Source: Alistipes sp.
GTDB lineage: Bacteria > Bacteroidota > Bacteroidia > Bacteroidales > Rikenellaceae
DNA length: 64,000 nt
NCBI RefSeq assembly: GCF_020026455.1
Contig: NZ_JAHHQJ010000010.1
Location: 1 to 64,000 of the forward strand
Direction of reading: 5' to 3'
In this document: positions 8,528 through 16,588 of the stretch, in pieces
Layout: each line of letters starts with the position of its first letter
Numbering within the stretch: position 1 is the first letter of the stretch
Position numbers and translations under genes: made by a program
The notes under the pieces: model-generated
Database searches by the model: none
What the model was told of the DNA's origin: nothing
Seen by the model: only the letters and a program-made list of their open reading frames with translations

Positions 8528-9192
8528 TACATGTTGTCGACATACACAAGCGTTTCGGCAGCCTGGAGGTGCTGAAAGGCGTTTCGCTCGACGTGGCCCG
8601 GGGCGAGGTTGTCTCCATTGTGGGGGCCAGCGGCGCTGGCAAGACCACGCTTTTGCAGATCATCGGCACGCTGTCGCGCCCCGACGGCGGGCTTGTGGAG
8701 ATCGACGGGTGCGCCGTCTCGTCGTTGGGCGATCGGGCCTTGTCGCAGTTCCGCAACGAGCGCATCGGTTTCGTGTTCCAGTTCCACCACCTGCTTGCGG
8801 AGTTCACTGCCTTCGAGAATGTCTGCATCCCGGGACTGATCGGCCGCCGTCCGCGTGCCGATGTCGAACGCCGGGCCGCGGAGCTGCTCGATATGATGGG
8901 CCTTGCAGCGCGTCGCGACCACAAACCCGGCCAACTCTCGGGCGGCGAGCAGCAACGCGTGGCCATCGCCCGTGCGCTGGTCAATTCCCCCGCCGTGCTG
9001 CTGGCTGACGAACCCTCGGGCAACCTCGACTCGCACAACCGCGACGAGATCCACCGCCTGTTCTTCGACCTGCGCGACCGGCTCGGTCAGACCGTCGTAA
9101 TCGTAACCCACGACGAAAACCTCGCCGCAATGGCCGACCGGAAGATCACCATGTCCGACGGCCTGATCCTCTCCGGCCAACCGGCCCGCTGA
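8524..9192 (+). CDS. lolD: LolD-type ABC transporter ATPase
   Basis: This is the ATPase subunit of a LolCDE/MacB-type ABC complex, most likely releasing outer-membrane lipoproteins from the inner membrane. The 222-residue product has Walker A GASGAGKT at 34-41, the Q-loop around FVFQFHHLLAEFTA, the signature LSGGEQQR at 138-145 and Walker B AVLLADEPSG at 157-166. The Q-loop sequence and the ADEPSGNLD form are those of the LolD/MacB branch. LolC and LolE are not next to it. The start overlaps the folP stop as ATGA. Its 3' end, including the stop codon, lies in the first unit of a 60-bp tandem repeat. Confidence 0.88.
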   Translation: MIHVVDIHKRFGSLEVLKGVSLDVARGEVVSIVGASGAGKTTLLQIIGTLSRPDGGLVEIDGCAVSSLGDRALSQFRNERIGFVFQFHHLLAEFTAFENVCIPGLIGRRPRADVERRAAELLDMMGLAARRDHKPGQLSGGEQQRVAIARALVNSPAVLLADEPSGNLDSHNRDEIHRLFFDLRDRLGQTVVIVTHDENLAAMADRKITMSDGLILSGQPAR

Positions 9193-9307
9193 CGCGGACA
9201 ACCTGCTTCCGGCATGCCAACTGCAACCTCCGCCGGCCAACCGCACTGCTGATGCGGATAACCCGCTTCCGGCATGCCGACCGCAGCCTCAGCCGGCCAG
9301 CCGATCC
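9173..9307. repeat. 60-bp tandem repeat spanning the lolD stop codon
   Basis: Two full 60-bp units (9173-9232 and 9233-9292) and a partial third begin with CCGGCCA and share the core CTTCCGGCATGCC. The first unit contains the last lolD codons and the TGA, and the second unit repeats that end including an in-register TGA. This suggests local duplication of the gene's 3' end. The rest of 9308-9354 is unique. Confidence 0.9.
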
Positions 9308-9354
9308 CCGTCCTTCTCGAATTCCGATTCCCTGCTCCGAATATTCCGCATACC

Positions 9355-10134
9355 ATGACCCCCTCCGATCTGAAGGAGCTGCTCGATGCGCTCCACGACA
9401 AATACAACAGCCCCGACTTCATTGCCGACGATCCGATTTCGGTCCCGCACCGCTATACGGACCCTGCCGACCGCGAGATCTCGGGATTTTTCTCCGCCAC
9501 CATCGCCTGGGGCAACCGTAAGGCCATTGTCCGCAACGGCTTCCGCCTGATGCACTTCCTGGACGACGCACCGGCGGATTTCGTGCGCAACGCCTCGGAG
9601 CGCGAACTGGCCCAGCTCTCCTCCTACGTCCACCGCACATTCAACGGCGGGGACCTGCGCGATTTCGTGCTGGCGCTGCGGCGCCTCGGCGAACGCTACG
9701 GGGGCATCGGTCCTTTCTTCGAGACACGCTATGAGGCCACGCGGAGCATTCCCGCCGTGCTGGCCGATTTCCGAAGCGAGTTTTTTGCCGGGGATCACGC
9801 TCCGCACTGCGAGAAACACCTCTCGTCCGTCGAGCGCGGCGCGGCCTGCAAGCGGCTGTGCATGTATCTGCGGTGGATGGTGCGGCGCGACGACCGGGGC
9901 GTCGACTTCGGGCTCTGGCGGCGTATTCCGATGTCGGCCCTCTACCTGCCGCTGGACGTGCATGTCGGCGAGATGGCGCGCGCCCTGGGACTGCTCGGCC
10001 GCCGGCAAAACGACTGGCGAGCCGTCGAGGAACTGACGGCGACCCTGCGCACGTTCGATGCGGAGGACCCCGCGCGCTATGATTTTTCGCTGTTCGGCGC
10101 AGGCATGGACGGACGGCTGACAACCGGCTTTTAG
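9355..10134 (+). CDS. TIGR02757 (DUF2400) family protein
   Basis: This is a 259-residue cytosolic protein of a conserved Bacteroidota family with no established function. Family features include the N-terminal MTPSDLKELLDALHDKYN, the DDPISVPHRYTDPADREI segment, the AATIAWGNRK-like stretch (here SATIAWGNRKAIVRN) and the C-terminal KRLCMYLRWMVRRDDRGVD. That last segment resembles the helix-hairpin-helix region of DNA glycosylase folds, though a DNA role is only an inference. The ATG at 9355 was chosen because homologues start at the MTPxxL motif, and upstream in-frame sequence comes from the 60-bp repeat. It lies between lolD and trmN6. Confidence 0.85.
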   Translation: MTPSDLKELLDALHDKYNSPDFIADDPISVPHRYTDPADREISGFFSATIAWGNRKAIVRNGFRLMHFLDDAPADFVRNASERELAQLSSYVHRTFNGGDLRDFVLALRRLGERYGGIGPFFETRYEATRSIPAVLADFRSEFFAGDHAPHCEKHLSSVERGAACKRLCMYLRWMVRRDDRGVDFGLWRRIPMSALYLPLDVHVGEMARALGLLGRRQNDWRAVEELTATLRTFDAEDPARYDFSLFGAGMDGRLTTGF

Positions 10135-10157
10135 CCTTTGAACCTGTTCGTGAAAAG

Positions 10158-10859
10158 ATGTTTTGCTTCAAACAATTCGCCATCCGCCAGGACCGCTGCC
10201 CGATGAAGGTCGGTACCGATGGTGTCCTGCTGGGTGCATGGGCCACCGTGCGGCCGCAGGAACGGCGGCTGCTCGACATCGGCACCGGCACGGGACTGAT
10301 CGCCCTGATGCTGGCCCAGCGGGCCCCGGAGGCCCGTGTCACGGGCGTCGACATCGACGATGTCGGTCAGGCCCGCGAGAATGCCGACGCTTCGCCCTGG
10401 GGCGGGCGGGTCACATTCGCACAATGCCCCGTTCAGGAGTTCGTGTCGCCCGATCCGTTCGATCTGATCGTCTCCAACCCGCCGTTTTTCGTCGACTCGC
10501 TCACTTGCCCCGACCGGGGACGCACGGCGGCCCGCCATGCCGTGCACCTGCCCTTCGGCGACCTCCGCGACGCCGTTCTTCGCCTGCTGGCTCCCGAAGG
10601 TCGCTTTGCCGTCATCCTTCCCACAGCCGAGGCGGAGCGCTTTCGGGCCCTCTGTGCCGGCCGCCTGGCCCTCGTGCGCCGCACCGACGTGTGCACCACG
10701 CCCCGTCACCCGGCCAAACGGGCGCTGATGGAGTTCGTCCGCGCCGATCTTGCCGCCGCGGCGTCCGAGGTCTCGCAACTGATCGTCGGCACGGGAGAGC
10801 ACGAGTGCTATACACCCGAATACCGCGCCCTGACCCGCGATTTTTACCTGAAATTTTGA
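10158..10859 (+). CDS. trmN6: tRNA1(Val) (adenine(37)-N6)-methyltransferase
   Basis: This enzyme uses S-adenosylmethionine to methylate N6 of adenine-37 in tRNA-Val. The 233-residue product has the Rossmann methyltransferase motif LLDIGTGTGLIALML at 38-52, the acidic VDIDD at about 64-68, and the N6-adenine motif NPPFF at 107-111. The N-terminal FCFKQFAIRQD and KVGTDGVLLGAW are typical of the YfiC/TrmN6 group. It follows the TIGR02757 gene by 23 bp and is probably the last gene of the coaE operon. Confidence 0.92.
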   Translation: MFCFKQFAIRQDRCPMKVGTDGVLLGAWATVRPQERRLLDIGTGTGLIALMLAQRAPEARVTGVDIDDVGQARENADASPWGGRVTFAQCPVQEFVSPDPFDLIVSNPPFFVDSLTCPDRGRTAARHAVHLPFGDLRDAVLRLLAPEGRFAVILPTAEAERFRALCAGRLALVRRTDVCTTPRHPAKRALMEFVRADLAAAASEVSQLIVGTGEHECYTPEYRALTRDFYLKF

Positions 10860-10877
10860 CGGCACGCGAAAATAAGT

Positions 10878-10885
10878 TACATTTG
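10878..10885 (+). promoter_or_regulatory. TACATTTG -7 box of the DUF4831 gene
   Basis: A perfect TAnnTTTG match lies 26 nt before the ATG at 10912, just after the trmN6 stop. Confidence 0.65.
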
Positions 10886-10911
10886 TGAAACCGCAATAAA
10901 ATTTTCGGACC

Positions 10912-11805
10912 ATGAAATTCAGACTTTTGGCATTTGCCCTGCTGCTTTCGGGCGGCATCTCGGCCCAGAACCCATACATCGCCCTTCAGGGAGTCAACGA
11001 AACGGCCGGAGGCCTTACGGTCACCCAGCCCCGCACGATCCTCGCCGTCGACGTCACCGTCGAGCACGACGTCACCTTGAGCGGTCCCTATGCGCGTTAT
11101 GCGCAGAAATACCTCGGGGTGCGAGCTCCGCTGACCGACAAGAACACGTGGAACGTCACCGGGGCGCAGATCGCCCTGCTCGACGGCGACACCTACCTCA
11201 ATGCCACGGCTCCGGCTGCGGCCTCGACCCGTGTGCAGTCGCACATCGCCTCCGAAGAGGAGTTCGCGCGCCTGCAGGCGGACAAGACCGACATGACGAC
11301 CCCCGCACTGGAGGACGCCGCGCGTGCTGCTGCCACACAGATCTTCGCCCTGCGCCGCCACCGCATCGAGCTGGTCACGGGCGAAGCCGGCGAGAATGTC
11401 TTTGGCGAAGGGCTGAAGGCTGCGCTGGAGGAGATCGACCGCCTGGAGCAGAACTACCTGGAGCTGTTTCTCGGCAAGCGAGTCGTCTCGACCGAGACCC
11501 GCCGCTATGTGGTCTACCCGCAGGCCGATAAGAAACAATATATCGTCTGCCGCTTCAGCCGGGAAGCCGGACTTCTTCCCGATACAGACCTTTCGGGCGA
11601 CATCGTGCTGCTGCTGATCGAACCTTCGGGAGCCGCAAAGAGCGACCTCGAAGCCGCTCCCAGGGAGAGTTCGGTCGTTACGTGCCGCGTGGCCGATCCC
11701 TCGACCTGCATCGTCGTCTCGGGTAACCGCGAGTATGCCCGTGCCGTGCTCCCGGTCTTCGAATTCGGCCGTACGATCAACGTCGCCCTGCCGCGGCGCA
11801 AATAA
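10912..11805 (+). CDS. DUF4831 family secreted protein
   Basis: This 297-residue protein has a Sec signal peptide at about residues 1-19 (cleavage after GISAQ or nearby) and no membrane anchor, so it is probably periplasmic. It matches the DUF4831 family of Bacteroidota, whose hallmark is the segment SGPYARYAQKYLGVRAPLTD here at about residues 57-76. The middle contains an Arg/Leu-rich helix (ATQIFALRRHRIELVTGE). The function is unknown and no catalytic motif is visible. It has its own promoter and is followed after 7 bp by the AlkD-like gene. Confidence 0.85.
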   Translation: MKFRLLAFALLLSGGISAQNPYIALQGVNETAGGLTVTQPRTILAVDVTVEHDVTLSGPYARYAQKYLGVRAPLTDKNTWNVTGAQIALLDGDTYLNATAPAAASTRVQSHIASEEEFARLQADKTDMTTPALEDAARAAATQIFALRRHRIELVTGEAGENVFGEGLKAALEEIDRLEQNYLELFLGKRVVSTETRRYVVYPQADKKQYIVCRFSREAGLLPDTDLSGDIVLLLIEPSGAAKSDLEAAPRESSVVTCRVADPSTCIVVSGNREYARAVLPVFEFGRTINVALPRRK

Positions 11806-11812
11806 CCCGCCG

Positions 11813-12469
11813 ATGGATTTCACCTCCCGCATGTCGGCGCTGCTCGGGGCCTTCCGCCGCGAGCGCAACGGCGCCGTTGCCGACTCGATGCGCTTCTACG
11901 GCGCATCCTGCGGCCTGAATTTCGGCGTGAGCCTGCCGACACTCCGTACTCTGGCCCGTGCCGAGGGCACCGACCACGATTTCGCCAAATACCTCTGGCT
12001 GCAGGATGTCCGCTGCCTGCGCCTTGCCGCGCTGCACATCGCCGATCCGGCACGCCTTACACCCGGTGAGTTCGCCTTCTGGGGCGACGGGCTTCTCAAT
12101 TCCGAGATCGCCGCGGAGGCCGCCTTCGCGCTGCTGAGCCGCATCGGGGCATTCCCCGAATTGTTTGCAGCGTGGATTGCGCCCGATGCCGGATGGCTGC
12201 GGCAGTATGCGGTCCTGATGGCTGCAGCCCGTGTTCCGCACCCTTCCCTGACGTGGGCCGTTCCGGCTGCTGCCGCCGTGCACGAGGCCGCTGCGGCCTG
12301 CATCCCGGAAGCGCACCTGCTGGCTCATGGAGCCGTGGCGCTGTTCACGGCCGTCGGGACGCAGGATGAAGAGAGCCGGCAGGCGGTTCTCCGCGCGGCC
12401 GGCTCTCTGGGTCAGCTCCCTGCCGAAGACTGCGTCCACGAGGAGCTGGCCTGGCGACTGGAGGTTTAG
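11813..12469 (+). CDS. DNA alkylation repair (AlkD-like) HEAT-repeat protein
   Basis: This 218-residue, all-helical, Ala/Leu-rich protein resembles the DNA alkylation repair family (AlkC/AlkD), which excises alkylated bases with a stack of HEAT-like repeats. Family-like features are MRFYGASCGLNFGVSLPTLR near the start and paired helices containing WLQDVRCLRLAALHIADP. The active-site tryptophan and aspartate of Bacillus AlkD cannot be placed with certainty, so the enzymatic role is an inference. The ATG at 11813 avoids an overlap with the DUF4831 gene. It ends convergently with the thioredoxin gene, with a 4-bp overlap of the stop regions. Confidence 0.7.
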   Translation: MDFTSRMSALLGAFRRERNGAVADSMRFYGASCGLNFGVSLPTLRTLARAEGTDHDFAKYLWLQDVRCLRLAALHIADPARLTPGEFAFWGDGLLNSEIAAEAAFALLSRIGAFPELFAAWIAPDAGWLRQYAVLMAAARVPHPSLTWAVPAAAAVHEAAAACIPEAHLLAHGAVALFTAVGTQDEESRQAVLRAAGSLGQLPAEDCVHEELAWRLEV

Positions 12470-12798
12470 GGCTGCATCACCTGTCGGCGTTTTTCGAGTT
12501 CGTCCAGCACGTTGGTCAGCTGTTCGTAGTCCAGGCGGCTGCTCTCGCGCCACAATACCTCTCCGCGGCAGAAGAACATCAGCGTGGGTACCGACATGAT
12601 GTTGTAGCGGCGTATGATCTCCCGCATCGCGGGGTCGTCGATGTCGGCTTTGTAAATGTCGACCCGGCCGTTCATCCGCACCCGAAACCGGTCGATGACC
12701 GGCACCATCATCCGGCACGGCCCGCACCAGGAGGCGAAGAACTCCACGAGAGTCAGCGCCTCCCGCCAGATGATCTTGTCAAAGTCCGTTGTGGTCAT
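12466..12798 (-). CDS. Thioredoxin-family protein
   Basis: This is a 110-residue cytosolic thioredoxin with the classical active site WCGPC at residues 24-28 and the cis-proline stretch MSVPTLMFF near 68-76. It would reduce disulphides in target proteins with thioredoxin reductase. It has no signal peptide. It is the last gene of a long minus-strand series and lies 9 bp after the epimerase-like gene. It may be the housekeeping TrxA or a paralogue, and the window does not decide. Confidence 0.9.
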   Translation of the reverse strand: MTTTDFDKIIWREALTLVEFFASWCGPCRMMVPVIDRFRVRMNGRVDIYKADIDDPAMREIIRRYNIMSVPTLMFFCRGEVLWRESSRLDYEQLTNVLDELEKRRQVMQP

Positions 12799-12807
12799 CT
12801 CTTCCGA

Positions 12808-13776
12808 TCAGTTCATTTCGACCCACGATATTCCCGCGTAGTTCTTGTCCGCAAGTTCCTTTTCGACGTAGCTGATCGTGCGCCTCAGCCCTTCGACGAG
12901 CGGTGTGCGGGGAGCCCAGTCCAGGTCGCGCCGTGTCGCCGAGATGTCGGGCATGTGGCGGCGCATGTCGTCGATGCGTGCCTGAGTGTGGACGATGCGC
13001 GATCGGCTGCCCGTCAGGGCTATGATCTTTTCGGCCAGCGATCGGATCGTCACCTCGTGGCTGCTGCCGAAATTCACCGTGCGTGTCATCTCCGCGGGCG
13101 GGGCCTCCATCAGCCGCACCAGTCCGTCGACGACGTCTTCCACCCAACTGAAGGTCCGCAGCTGCTCGCCGCTGCCGTTTATCGGAATGTCGCGGTTCTG
13201 CAATGCCGCCACGATCATCTTCATCACCACGCGCTGGTCCATCAGGTTGGCGCCGCTGCCATAGGTGTTGAATATGCGTGCGATGCGGGTGTCGACTCCG
13301 AATTCATACTGATAGGCGCGGTGGAGGGCCTCGCCGGCCCGTTTGCCTTCGGCGAGGATGCGGTGTGTCGCGCATCCGCTTGCGGCCGTGCCCGGGGTGT
13401 CGCCGTGCCCGGTTCCGTAGATGTCCCCGCTCGATGCGTAGAGGATGCGGGCATGCTCCGCGCGTGCCGTGTCGAGGGCGTTGATCGAACCCAGAATACT
13501 GACCTTGAGCGACTCGACGGGCAGCGCTTTGTTGTAGCGCACGCGCGAGGGAGCTGCGAGGTTGTAGATTTCGTCACATCGGATGCCGAATGCGTTGACG
13601 ATGTTGTGGCGGACGTATCGGAATTCCGGATGCTGCGGCATGTCGCGCAGCAGCGGCGAATCGGCGGCATCTCGGATGTCCACGCAGAAGACTTCGTGCC
13701 CGTCGTTCAACAGACGCAGACACAGGTGGGAGCCGATGAATCCCACGCCGCCCAGTACGACTATTCTCTTTTGCAT
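12808..13776 (-). CDS. NAD-dependent SDR epimerase/decarboxylase-like protein lacking the catalytic Tyr
   Basis: This 322-residue extended short-chain dehydrogenase is closest in layout to UDP-glucuronate decarboxylase (UXS) and related nucleotide-sugar epimerases. The NAD-binding GGVGFIGSHL lies at 9-18, and YNLAAPSRVRYNKALPVESL at about 71-90 matches the UXS group. In family members the YxxxK pair follows the catalytic Ser/Thr by 25 residues. Here the positions are Ser116, Leu141 and Lys145 (RILAEGKR), so the catalytic tyrosine is missing. The codon is CTC on the minus strand at 13354-13356. The start at 13776 is the first Met before the Rossmann fold, and longer upstream frames are not protein-like. 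It may be inactive or use another base. Confidence 0.85.
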   Translation of the reverse strand: MQKRIVVLGGVGFIGSHLCLRLLNDGHEVFCVDIRDAADSPLLRDMPQHPEFRYVRHNIVNAFGIRCDEIYNLAAPSRVRYNKALPVESLKVSILGSINALDTARAEHARILYASSGDIYGTGHGDTPGTAASGCATHRILAEGKRAGEALHRAYQYEFGVDTRIARIFNTYGSGANLMDQRVVMKMIVAALQNRDIPINGSGEQLRTFSWVEDVVDGLVRLMEAPPAEMTRTVNFGSSHEVTIRSLAEKIIALTGSRSRIVHTQARIDDMRRHMPDISATRRDLDWAPRTPLVEGLRRTISYVEKELADKNYAGISWVEMN

Positions 13777-13864
13777 CTTCTTCCTTTTTTCGGGGAAGGA
13801 GAGCAATTTTTGTTCCACAACACGAAAAATCCGGCCGCGGAGGCTTTTCGTTGCTCTCCTCTGG

Positions 13865-13954
13865 CCGGAATTCCGGCTGTCCCGCAGATCAAGACTTGTT
13901 CCCGTCAGGCCGGAATTTCGGCTGTGCTGCGGTCCAAGGCTTGCTCCCGTCAGG
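13865..13954. repeat. 45-bp tandem repeat at the radA 3' end
   Basis: Two 45-bp units (13865-13909 and 13910-13954) start with CCGGAATT and end with CCCGTCAGG. The unit next to radA contains the minus-strand radA stop (TCA on the plus strand at 13950-13952), and the other unit repeats it. The rest of the 173-bp gap to the epimerase gene is unique and holds no gene. Confidence 0.88.
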
Positions 13955-15317
13955 CGATGAACAGGGCTTTCGGGAGTTGGTCTACGCTGTTTATCGGTAC
14001 GATTTCGATTCCCTTGGGGCGCTTGCCTCCTTTGGGCATGTATCCCGACACGATGATGCGCCGAAAGCCCAGCCTTGCGGCTTCGCTGATGCGCTGTTCG
14101 GTCCGGGGTGCGGGGCGCACTTCGCCCGAGAGACCTATCTCTCCGGCACAGCATACGCCCTCGGCCACGGGACGGTCGTAGTAGGACGAGATCACCGCCG
14201 CCACAACCGCGAGGTCCAGCCCCGGATCCGCGACCTTGAATCCGCCCGCGAAATTCAGGAAAACGTCCTTTTGGAACATCTTCATTCCCACTCGTTTCTC
14301 CAGTACGGCCAGGAGCATGTTCATGCGCCGGGCGTCGTATCCGGTCGTCGATCGCTGGGGTGTTCCGTACGCCGCGGCGCTCACCAGCGCCTGCACCTCG
14401 ATCAGATAGGGCCTCACTCCGTCGGCCGATGCGCCCACGGCGATGCCGCTCAGCGGCTCCTCATAGTGTGTCAGCAGGATTTCCGACGGATTGTCGACGC
14501 CCCGCAGTCCGGCGTCGAGCATCTCGAAAACCCCGATTTCGAACGTTGCCCCGAACCGGTTCTTGATGCCCCGCAGGATGCGGTAGACGTTGTTGCTATC
14601 GCCCTCGAACTGCAGGACGACGTCGACGATGTGTTCGAGGATCTTGGGGCCGGCTATCGACCCGTCCTTGGTGATGTGGCCGATGATGAAGATGGAGGTT
14701 CCGGTCGATTTGGCATACTTCAGCAGTGTCGCCGCACATTCGCGGATCTGCGACACGCTGCCTGCCGATGAGTCCAGCAGATCGGTGTAGATCGTCTGTA
14801 TCGAGTCGATCACCACCAGATCGGGACGGTGCTCGGCGATTTGCGTGACGATGTTCTCCAGCAGGGTTTCGGGATAGATCAGACACTCGTCGTTGCCGAT
14901 TCCGATGCGTGCGGCGCGCATTTTGATCTGCTCGGCCGACTCCTCGCCCGAGACGTAGAGGGTTTTCAGACCGTTTGCCGCCAGTGCGATCTGCAGCGAG
15001 AGCGTCGATTTGCCGATTCCCGGTTCGCCGCCCACGAGGACCAGCGACCCCGGGACCATGCCGCCGCCCAATACGCGGTTTACCTCGGCATTTCCCAAGT
15101 CGAGACGGATGTGCTCACTTTCGCGTATATCCTTCACCTTCTGAGGCTTCGCCGCGGGCAGGGGACCCGCCGCAGTGGCCGGTACCGAACCGCTTTCACG
15201 GGCTATGATCTCCTCCGTAAACGTGTTCCATTCGCCGCACGAGGGGCATCGCCCCAGCCATTTCGGGGCCTCGAACCCGCAGTTTTTGCAGAAAAAAGCC
15301 TTCTTGACCTTTGCCAT
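13950..15317 (-). CDS. radA: DNA repair protein RadA
   Basis: RadA (Sms) is a RecA-related, Lon-like hexameric ATPase that drives branch migration in recombinational repair. The 455-residue product has the N-terminal zinc finger with cysteines at 10, 13, 24 and 27, Walker A GEPGIGKST at 97-105, the RadA-specific KNRFG motif near residue 257, and the C-terminal Lon-protease-like domain (AAAYGTPQRSTTGYDARRMN onward). It lies 7 bp after the small lipoprotein gene on the minus strand and probably belongs to the dxr-rseP operon. Confidence 0.96.
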   Translation of the reverse strand: MAKVKKAFFCKNCGFEAPKWLGRCPSCGEWNTFTEEIIARESGSVPATAAGPLPAAKPQKVKDIRESEHIRLDLGNAEVNRVLGGGMVPGSLVLVGGEPGIGKSTLSLQIALAANGLKTLYVSGEESAEQIKMRAARIGIGNDECLIYPETLLENIVTQIAEHRPDLVVIDSIQTIYTDLLDSSAGSVSQIRECAATLLKYAKSTGTSIFIIGHITKDGSIAGPKILEHIVDVVLQFEGDSNNVYRILRGIKNRFGATFEIGVFEMLDAGLRGVDNPSEILLTHYEEPLSGIAVGASADGVRPYLIEVQALVSAAAYGTPQRSTTGYDARRMNMLLAVLEKRVGMKMFQKDVFLNFAGGFKVADPGLDLAVVAAVISSYYDRPVAEGVCCAGEIGLSGEVRPAPRTEQRISEAARLGFRRIIVSGYMPKGGKRPKGIEIVPINSVDQLPKALFIA

Positions 15318-15324
15318 AGTCCTC

Positions 15325-15939
15325 CTATTTTGCGTTTGCCGAGGTGTACTCTCGGCGCACGGCCTTCGTGATTCCGACCTCGGGATAGCGGGCCTTGTAC
15401 TCTTCGGTCAGGTCGACCGTCAGAAGGGCCTTGCTCGTGCCGTCCTCGGCCTTGTAGGCCGAGAGGGTGCAGGTGTATTCCATCGCCGGTTCCGGACAGA
15501 TGACGAGGATGTCGGCCGTGCCCGGGTTCTTGAAGAAAATGCTCCGCAGCGGCTCCGCCTCCGCAGTCTGCCTGATCCACAGACGCCCGCCGTTGTATTT
15601 GGTGAATTCCAGCATGTAGCTTCCGCCCGCCTTCACGGGAGCCGCCGCCTCGATCTCGGCCTTGATCCGCTCGATTGCGGGGTTCGTTTCGACCTCCCCG
15701 CCCTTCGTCTCCGGCCCCGAGGGCCCCTCTGGCTTCTCCGGTCCTTCCGGCTTTTCCGGCCCCTCCGGCTTCGAAGGGTCCGTCGGGTCTGTCGGATCCG
15801 GGTCGGGCCCCGGGAGGGTTATTTCGGCCTCGACGCGCACGACGGGATAGACCGTCGTGTAAAAAGCGTCGGAATCGTCTCCGCAGGCGGCCGCCAGCAA
15901 CAGCAGGCCGACCGCGCCGTATTTCAGTTTTTTCGTCAT
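15325..15939 (-). CDS. Lipoprotein with Pro/Glu/Gly repeat linker
   Basis: This 204-residue protein of unknown family has a lipobox ending at Cys19 (LLLLAAAC), so it should be a membrane lipoprotein. Residues of about 42-75 form an extended linker of short Asp/Pro and Pro-Glu-Gly-Pro repeats (PDPTDPTDPSKPEGPEKPEG and on). A globular C-terminal half follows, with a beta-rich stretch around GGSYMLEFTKYNGGRLWIRQ. Its start overlaps the LUD gene stop by 4 bp and radA follows after 7 bp. This ties an apparently lineage-specific lipoprotein to a core operon. I do not recognise a function. Confidence 0.75.
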   Translation of the reverse strand: MTKKLKYGAVGLLLLAAACGDDSDAFYTTVYPVVRVEAEITLPGPDPDPTDPTDPSKPEGPEKPEGPEKPEGPSGPETKGGEVETNPAIERIKAEIEAAAPVKAGGSYMLEFTKYNGGRLWIRQTAEAEPLRSIFFKNPGTADILVICPEPAMEYTCTLSAYKAEDGTSKALLTVDLTEEYKARYPEVGITKAVRREYTSANAK

Positions 15940-16577
15940 AATCCCAAATCTTCGTCAATCAGTATTACCAGCACCCGCTTGTCGGGCCAGCACCGCAGCA
16001 TCTCCATCCGGGTGTTGCAGATGCGGTCCTGCGAGTTGCAGTCCGCACAGATGCCCGTTTTGGCACAGGGAGTGCGGGATCCGGGGTGTCGTGCTACGTT
16101 CTGCGGTGCCGCGATCCGACGTATGCGCTCCTCGGCCCCGTTGCGGTCGGCCACTATTTTGTTGCGTCCCGCCACGATGATCACCTTCCGGGGTCCGAAT
16201 GCCACCGGTGCGATGCGGTTGCCCACCTTGTCCAGCCAATGGAGCGTTCCCTGCTCCGTCAGGGCGTTCACGCCCGTGATGAAAAGGTCCGACAACAGCG
16301 CGCGGCGGCGTATCTCCAGCCGTTCGTCGTAGGGTTTCGAGGCGTCGAATCCGTCGAGCAGCGTCAGCCTTCCGTTGCTCCGCAGCCACTCGACAATCCC
16401 TGTTTCGCGCATCGTCATCGAGTCGCCGAACGCCATGAGTTGCGGATTTTCGGCCTCCACGACAGCCTTCATCAGGGCGCCGGCCGCTTCGGCATCCCTC
16501 ACCACTTCGACCTCGAAATGGTTCCTCCGCAGTGCCGCGGCGCAGGCCTCCGTTTTTTCCGCAGTTCGGTTTGCCAT
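15936..16577 (-). CDS. LUD-domain (LutC/YkgG-like) protein
   Basis: This 213-residue protein of the LUD fold family is found in lactate-utilisation proteins LutB/LutC and many stand-alone homologues. Its features are the GDSMTMRETGIVEWLR segment, LFITGVNALTEQGTL, FGPRKVIIVAGRNKIV and a C-terminal cysteine cluster (PCAKTGICADCNSQDRICN) of a kind common in stand-alone Bacteroidota members. Those cysteines could bind metal, but this is not shown. The start at 16577 sits 11 bp after the rseP stop, and an upstream extension would run into rseP. There are no lut genes around it, so lactate use is not implied. Confidence 0.82.
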   Translation of the reverse strand: MANRTAEKTEACAAALRRNHFEVEVVRDAEAAGALMKAVVEAENPQLMAFGDSMTMRETGIVEWLRSNGRLTLLDGFDASKPYDERLEIRRRALLSDLFITGVNALTEQGTLHWLDKVGNRIAPVAFGPRKVIIVAGRNKIVADRNGAEERIRRIAAPQNVARHPGSRTPCAKTGICADCNSQDRICNTRMEMLRCWPDKRVLVILIDEDLGL

Positions 16578-16588
16578 CGGCTCCTCCC

